Positions 63,250 to 64,000 of a stretch of DNA of 64,000 nucleotides are shown piece by piece (within the stretch, counting starts at the first letter, position 1; every line of letters starts with the position of its first letter). Origin of the DNA: Bauldia sp. (GTDB taxonomy: Bacteria > Pseudomonadota > Alphaproteobacteria > Rhizobiales > Kaistiaceae); contig JAHCJZ010000004.1 in the NCBI GenBank assembly GCA_026126025.1, forward strand, positions 124,001 through 188,000, read 5' to 3'. A program made the translations under genes and the position numbers. Under the pieces are notes generated by a model, which saw only the letters and a program-made list of their open reading frames with translations, had not been told where the DNA came from and searched no databases.

Positions 63250-63927
63250 TCACCTTGCGGCGTCTGGTCCCGCGTCGATGCGGTAGCCGACGCCGGCCAC
63301 GGTCGCGATGATCGAGGGTGGGCCGAGGCGCTTGCGCAGCGCCGAGACCGTGATGCGGACCGCATTGGTGAACGGGTCGGCGTTCTCGTCCCACGCCCGC
63401 GCCAGCAGCTCCTCGGCGCTGACGACGCCGCCCTCGGCGGCGACGAGGACTTCGAGCACGGCGAACTGCTTGCGGGTCAGCGCGACATAGCGGCCGTCGC
63501 GGAACACCTCGCGGCGGAACGGATCGAGCCGGAGGCCCGCGATTTCGCGCACCGGCGGACGGCTGTGCCCGCGGCGCCGGTCGAGGGCGCGCAGCCGAAG
63601 CACCAGTTCCTGCAGCTCGAACGGCTTGGTGAGGTAGTCGTCGGCGCCGAGCTCGAAGCCGGTCGCCTTGTCGTCGAGCCGGTCGGCCGCGGTGAGCATC
63701 AGGATCGGCATGCCGCTTCCGGAAGCGACGATACTTGCGGCGATCGCGTCGCCGGACGGGCCAGGAATGTCGCGGTCGAGCACCGCGACGTCATAGGAAT
63801 TGACGCTGAGGAGCTCGAGCGCGGTGTCGCCGTCGCCGGCGATATCCGCTGCGATCGCCTTGAGACGGAGCCCGTCGCGGATGGCCTCGGCCATCCAGGG
63901 CTCATCCTCGACGATCAACACGCGCAT
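63250..63927 (-). CDS. OmpR-family response regulator
   Basis: 225 residues from ATG 63927. The receiver domain has RVLIVEDEPWMAEAIRDGLR, the phosphoacceptor D51 in DVAVLDRDIPGPSGDAI and the lysine in GADDYLTKPFELQEL. The C-terminal winged helix reads LTRKQFAVLEVLVAAEGGVV, SAEELLARAWDENADPFTNA and VRITVSALRKRLG with GVGYRID. It pairs with the kinase encoded next. The 73 bases between its start and the window edge hold its promoter region. Confidence 0.95.
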   Translation of the reverse strand: MRVLIVEDEPWMAEAIRDGLRLKAIAADIAGDGDTALELLSVNSYDVAVLDRDIPGPSGDAIAASIVASGSGMPILMLTAADRLDDKATGFELGADDYLTKPFELQELVLRLRALDRRRGHSRPPVREIAGLRLDPFRREVFRDGRYVALTRKQFAVLEVLVAAEGGVVSAEELLARAWDENADPFTNAVRITVSALRKRLGPPSIIATVAGVGYRIDAGPDAAR

Positions 63928-64000
63928 GTCTGACCCTAGCCGCCGGCGCATATCGTCGGCATATCGAAAACCGGATACGCCCCGGCAACACGCGGTCGCC

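Overview
The window is high-GC DNA from an alphaproteobacterium, most likely a member of the Hyphomicrobiales (Rhizobiales). The evidence is the set of gene neighbourhoods (ctpA / divergent polysaccharide deacetylase / rppH; mdh-sucC-sucD-sucA-sucB; atpHAGDC without the F0 genes; sdhCDAB; leuC-leuD-asd-leuB; rplS and trmD), two perfect CtrA-type boxes, frequent GTG/TTG starts, and many GTGA/ATGA gene overlaps. Genus cannot be fixed from the sequence alone. No rRNA, tRNA, prophage, IS transposase or CRISPR array was seen.

Layout. 1-2400: end of ctpA, a divergent polysaccharide deacetylase and rppH. 2400-13150: an orphan BrnA antitoxin with a decayed brnT, then a minus-strand TCA-cycle block (mdh, sucC, sucD, sucA, sucB) interrupted by a secreted ORFan between sucC and sucD and by a reductase, a secreted protein and an antitoxin relic between sucD and sucA. 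13400-15400: an AprI/Inh-type lipoprotein, a small acidic protein and xerC, with two CtrA boxes beside the xerC start. 15900-21100: F1 ATP synthase operon, with repeats inserted at atpA/atpG and atpD/atpC. 21100-26600: DsbA-like oxidoreductase, VOC protein, intact brnTA, lpd, intradiol dioxygenase, DMT transporter. 26800-30400: compact sulfur-oxidation operon (cytochrome c, FccB-like flavoprotein, YeeE/YedE transporter, SoxYZ fusion). 30600-34800: priA, and a permease/TetR pair with a well-defined promoter and operator. 34800-39700: succinate dehydrogenase operon carrying a DUF29-VapD-DUF3052 cassette between sdhA and sdhB. 39800-53200: a secreted four-repeat polyglycine protein, leuB, asd, leuD, leuC and assorted accessory genes. 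53200-61300: the usually compact leuC/rplS/trmD neighbourhood opened up by two Rrf2 (NsrR-type) regulators and haem proteins linked to nitric oxide (truncated globin, cytochrome P460), a metallophosphoesterase, an LCCL protein and a duplicated outer-membrane barrel. 61500-63930: thioredoxin-like protein and a two-component system.

The intergenic spaces are crowded with long imperfect inverted repeats of several families. Five loci carry the same pair of opposed ~50-base units, and other families occur two or three times each. They sit inside operons (atp, sdh, sucAB), and a related hairpin seems to have become coding inside priA.

Functionally the window joins central carbon and energy metabolism (2-oxoglutarate dehydrogenase, succinyl-CoA synthetase, malate and succinate dehydrogenases, F1 ATPase) with sulfide/sulfur oxidation and NO sensing/detoxification. 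The best candidates for undescribed biology are the toxin-family cassette in the sdh operon, the NsrR-controlled membrane protein-globin-membrane protein operon, the sulfur mini-operon, the ORFan inside sucCD, and the tandem TetR operator over a near-leaderless promoter.
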